From the NCBI GenBank assembly GCA_020353195.1, contig CP070691.1, positions 3,295,569-3,329,098 on the forward strand: DNA of 33,530 bases, read 5' to 3'. Origin of the DNA: Phycisphaerales bacterium. GTDB lineage: Bacteria; Planctomycetota; Phycisphaerae; UBA1845. Made by a program: the position numbers and the translations under genes. Position 1 is the first letter of the stretch; every line of letters starts with the position of its first letter. The notes under the pieces were generated by a model. That model worked only from the letters and a program-made list of their open reading frames with translations. It ran no database searches and was not told the DNA's origin. This document shows, one piece after another, positions 31,856 to 33,530 of this stretch.

Positions 31856-33530
31856 TCACTGAACGGCGCGTGAAAGCGCCAGTTCGTGGGCCTGCGTGTA
31901 CGCACCATACAGAGTACTCCAATCGAACAACTCGGACAGACGCTCCGTCCGGTTGCGCAGCGCAATCCGCGCCCGCCGGCTGCAACGCGTGAACTCGTGC
32001 AGGATCCGGGTCAGTTGGGCGATCGAGGCCTCGGCACCGGTGTCGCGCCGGTCGACCACGAAGATGCCCTGATCCTCGTAGTCCGCCACGTGCGACTGAA
32101 CGAACGCGCCGAAACCCGAGAGGTTGGAGCAGACCGACGGGATCCCCATGACCGTGCACTCCGCCGGCGTGTAGCCCCAGGGCTCGTAATACGAAGGGAA
32201 CACGCCCAGATGGCAACCGCGGACAAACTCCTCATAGTCCATCCCAAACAGCGGATTGGTCGAGACGATGAACTCCGGGTGGTAAACGACCTTGACCCGG
32301 TCGGGGGGGGCGTTGAACAGCCCGCGATGACGCAGGTGGCTCAGGATCGGGTCGCTCGCATCGTGCACCATGTTGTGGGTCACCACCGGCGGTAACCCGG
32401 ACTGCCGACGCGAGAAGATCATGCGCTTGAGCTTGACGACCTCGGCATCCGAGATCAGCGATTCGGATGCGGGCAGGCGACCGCTGGCGACGGGGTGGAA
32501 GATCCGCTCACCGACCTCCTCGACAATCTGATTGCACGTGTTGCGCAGCTCCTGCAACATGAACCGGTTCTTCAGCACGTCCACGTTGATGCTGTGGGTG
32601 GCGGCAGGAGCGATGATGAACGCCACCACCGTCACCTCGCCACCCTCCTGACGCAGAAGACCGTTCAGCTGATGCAGCGCTTCGATGAACAGGTCGATCC
32701 CCTTGTTGCGGTACTCGTACCGCCCGGCGATGAACATGTAGATCGTCTTGTCGAGGTCGAACGAATACGACCCGAAGAAATGACCTCGCACGAACTCGTG
32801 AATCCGCTCCTTGTAATCCGCGTGGAGCGTCTGAAACTCGTGCAAAGCCTCAAATTTCTCTACCCGTAACCCGTTCGGCAGAACGACGTCGGGAGGCCGC
32901 CCGAGCAGATAGCCGGCCTCGTGCGCCGTGACTTGCGAGACCGTCGTGAACACGTGAGCGGAATGGGCGGCCGCACGCTCCATGACATGCCGCGGCTGAA
33001 TGTTCAGCCGGGCCGCCTCCGAGTACGCGTCCAGCGTCGGCAGCCGCCGGTAGAAATCCCCGTCAGCGGCGCAGATGTATCGCCCCAGCAGCGTGGCGTG
33101 CGTCGTGAACACCGTAGCCACCGGCAGCGCGTGATGCCGCATCAACGGCAAGGCAAGCGAGGCCATCCACTCGTGAAAATGCGCGATCGCCCGATACCGA
33201 CCTTCATGGCACCGGCAGAACTCCTGGAAAAACCGGCAGACCATCGTCCCGAACACGACCGCGTCGTCCGTCTCGCTCTCGCCGGGCGGTGCCGGAATCC
33301 CGCACGCGTCCCACAGCCAGCGTTTCCAACTATCCAGGCTCTGATACCCCGGGCCGACCTCCAGCAACACCGCCCGCGGGTTCCCGGAAATAAGCCACCG
33401 GCCGAAGTGTGTCCGGATGCCCCCACCCTGCAGCGCCGCCAGAACGGGCTTGAGCATCTCCCCGGGCTCCAGCGGCTCGAACTCGACGCCGGCCGTATCG
33501 GGCACGTAGGGCCCGATCAGGGTGTAGCGA
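31856..33530 (-). CDS. Glycogen synthase, GT3 (animal/fungal type), 5' end outside window
   Basis: About 557 residues are visible; the frame stays open to the window edge (RYTLIGPYVPDTAGVEF), so the N-terminal 40-60 residues are missing. GT3 synthases extend alpha-1,4-glucan from UDP-glucose. Agreement with eukaryotic glycogen synthases is strong: AHFHEWMASLALPL, VFTTHATLLGRYICAADGDF, MERAAAHSAHVFTTVSQVTA, VLPNGLRVEKFEALHEFQTL, IYMFIAGRYEYRNKGIDLF, YEEFVRGCHLGVFPSYYEPW then GYTPAECTVMGIPSV, and RNRTERLSELFDW. The YEPWGYTPAE segment holds the catalytic glutamates. The eukaryotic C-terminal phosphorylation tail is absent: the protein ends shortly after ALSRAVQ. GT3 enzymes occur in some bacteria, so this does not require recent transfer. 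Confidence 0.93.
   Translation of the reverse strand, partial: RYTLIGPYVPDTAGVEFEPLEPGEMLKPVLAALQGGGIRTHFGRWLISGNPRAVLLEVGPGYQSLDSWKRWLWDACGIPAPPGESETDDAVVFGTMVCRFFQEFCRCHEGRYRAIAHFHEWMASLALPLMRHHALPVATVFTTHATLLGRYICAADGDFYRRLPTLDAYSEAARLNIQPRHVMERAAAHSAHVFTTVSQVTAHEAGYLLGRPPDVVLPNGLRVEKFEALHEFQTLHADYKERIHEFVRGHFFGSYSFDLDKTIYMFIAGRYEYRNKGIDLFIEALHQLNGLLRQEGGEVTVVAFIIAPAATHSINVDVLKNRFMLQELRNTCNQIVEEVGERIFHPVASGRLPASESLISDAEVVKLKRMIFSRRQSGLPPVVTHNMVHDASDPILSHLRHRGLFNAPPDRVKVVYHPEFIVSTNPLFGMDYEEFVRGCHLGVFPSYYEPWGYTPAECTVMGIPSVCSNLSGFGAFVQSHVADYEDQGIFVVDRRDTGAEASIAQLTRILHEFTRCSRRARIALRNRTERLSELFDWSTLYGAYTQAHELALSRAVQ

Overview
The window is dense, GC-rich bacterial chromosome with about 26 protein genes, nearly all ordinary metabolism or envelope functions. 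No rRNA, tRNA, CRISPR array, phage gene or insertion sequence was recognised. Best guess for the host is a Planctomycetota-like, Gram-negative-type bacterium. The reasons are an animal/fungal-type (GT3) glycogen synthase in a bacterial setting, a LolA-like periplasmic protein, a lipoprotein with a beta-propeller, and large energy-metabolism clusters. This is inference; no marker gene fixes the phylum.

Layout. 1-343 (-): start of a PutP-like Na+/solute symporter, preceded by and overlapping a 34-residue membrane protein, with a good promoter and an inverted-repeat operator candidate. 508-2873 (-): beta-propeller lipoprotein with its own promoter and strong terminator. 3017-4159 (-): glycosyltransferase, divergent from ribF (+) and nrnA (+). 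6692-9127 (-): pckA and scpB, each with a promoter candidate. 9450-17081 (-): a long run of prpB-like lyase, 3-hydroxyacyl-CoA dehydrogenase, MBL hydrolase, thiolase and three tandem acyl-CoA dehydrogenases, behind a near-consensus promoter. 17503-18826 (+): divergently transcribed two-subunit 3-oxoacid CoA-transferase. 18975-19409 (-): double-ACT protein. 19611-20969 (-): O-antigen ligase/polymerase-like membrane protein. 21327-25058 (+): HAD phosphatase/mutase plus GH65 phosphorylase. 25142-27575 (-): tdh-kbl. 27632-31343 (-): LolA-like protein, VTT-like membrane protein, and MacB/LolD-type ABC ATPase and permease. 31344-31855: long non-coding stretch with a candidate structured RNA. 31856-33530 (-): GT3 glycogen synthase, cut by the window edge.

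How the genes fit together. The 9.4-18.8 kb block looks like one short-chain acyl-CoA/ketone-body catabolic unit: acyl-CoA to enoyl-CoA, 3-hydroxyacyl-CoA to acetoacetyl-CoA, then thiolysis or CoA transfer to acetyl-CoA. Methylisocitrate lyase and PEP carboxykinase would route C3/C4 products toward pyruvate and gluconeogenesis. An enoyl-CoA hydratase and an ETF are not in the window. tdh-kbl converts threonine to glycine plus acetyl-CoA. HAD-GH65 and GT3 glycogen synthase point to alpha-glucan or alpha-disaccharide turnover.

The items most worth a second look are the symporter companion microprotein with its promoter/operator, the four-hairpin element at 31524-31701, the HAD protein with a very large insert paired with a GH65 enzyme of altered subsite motif, and the MBL hydrolase embedded in the acyl-CoA operon.
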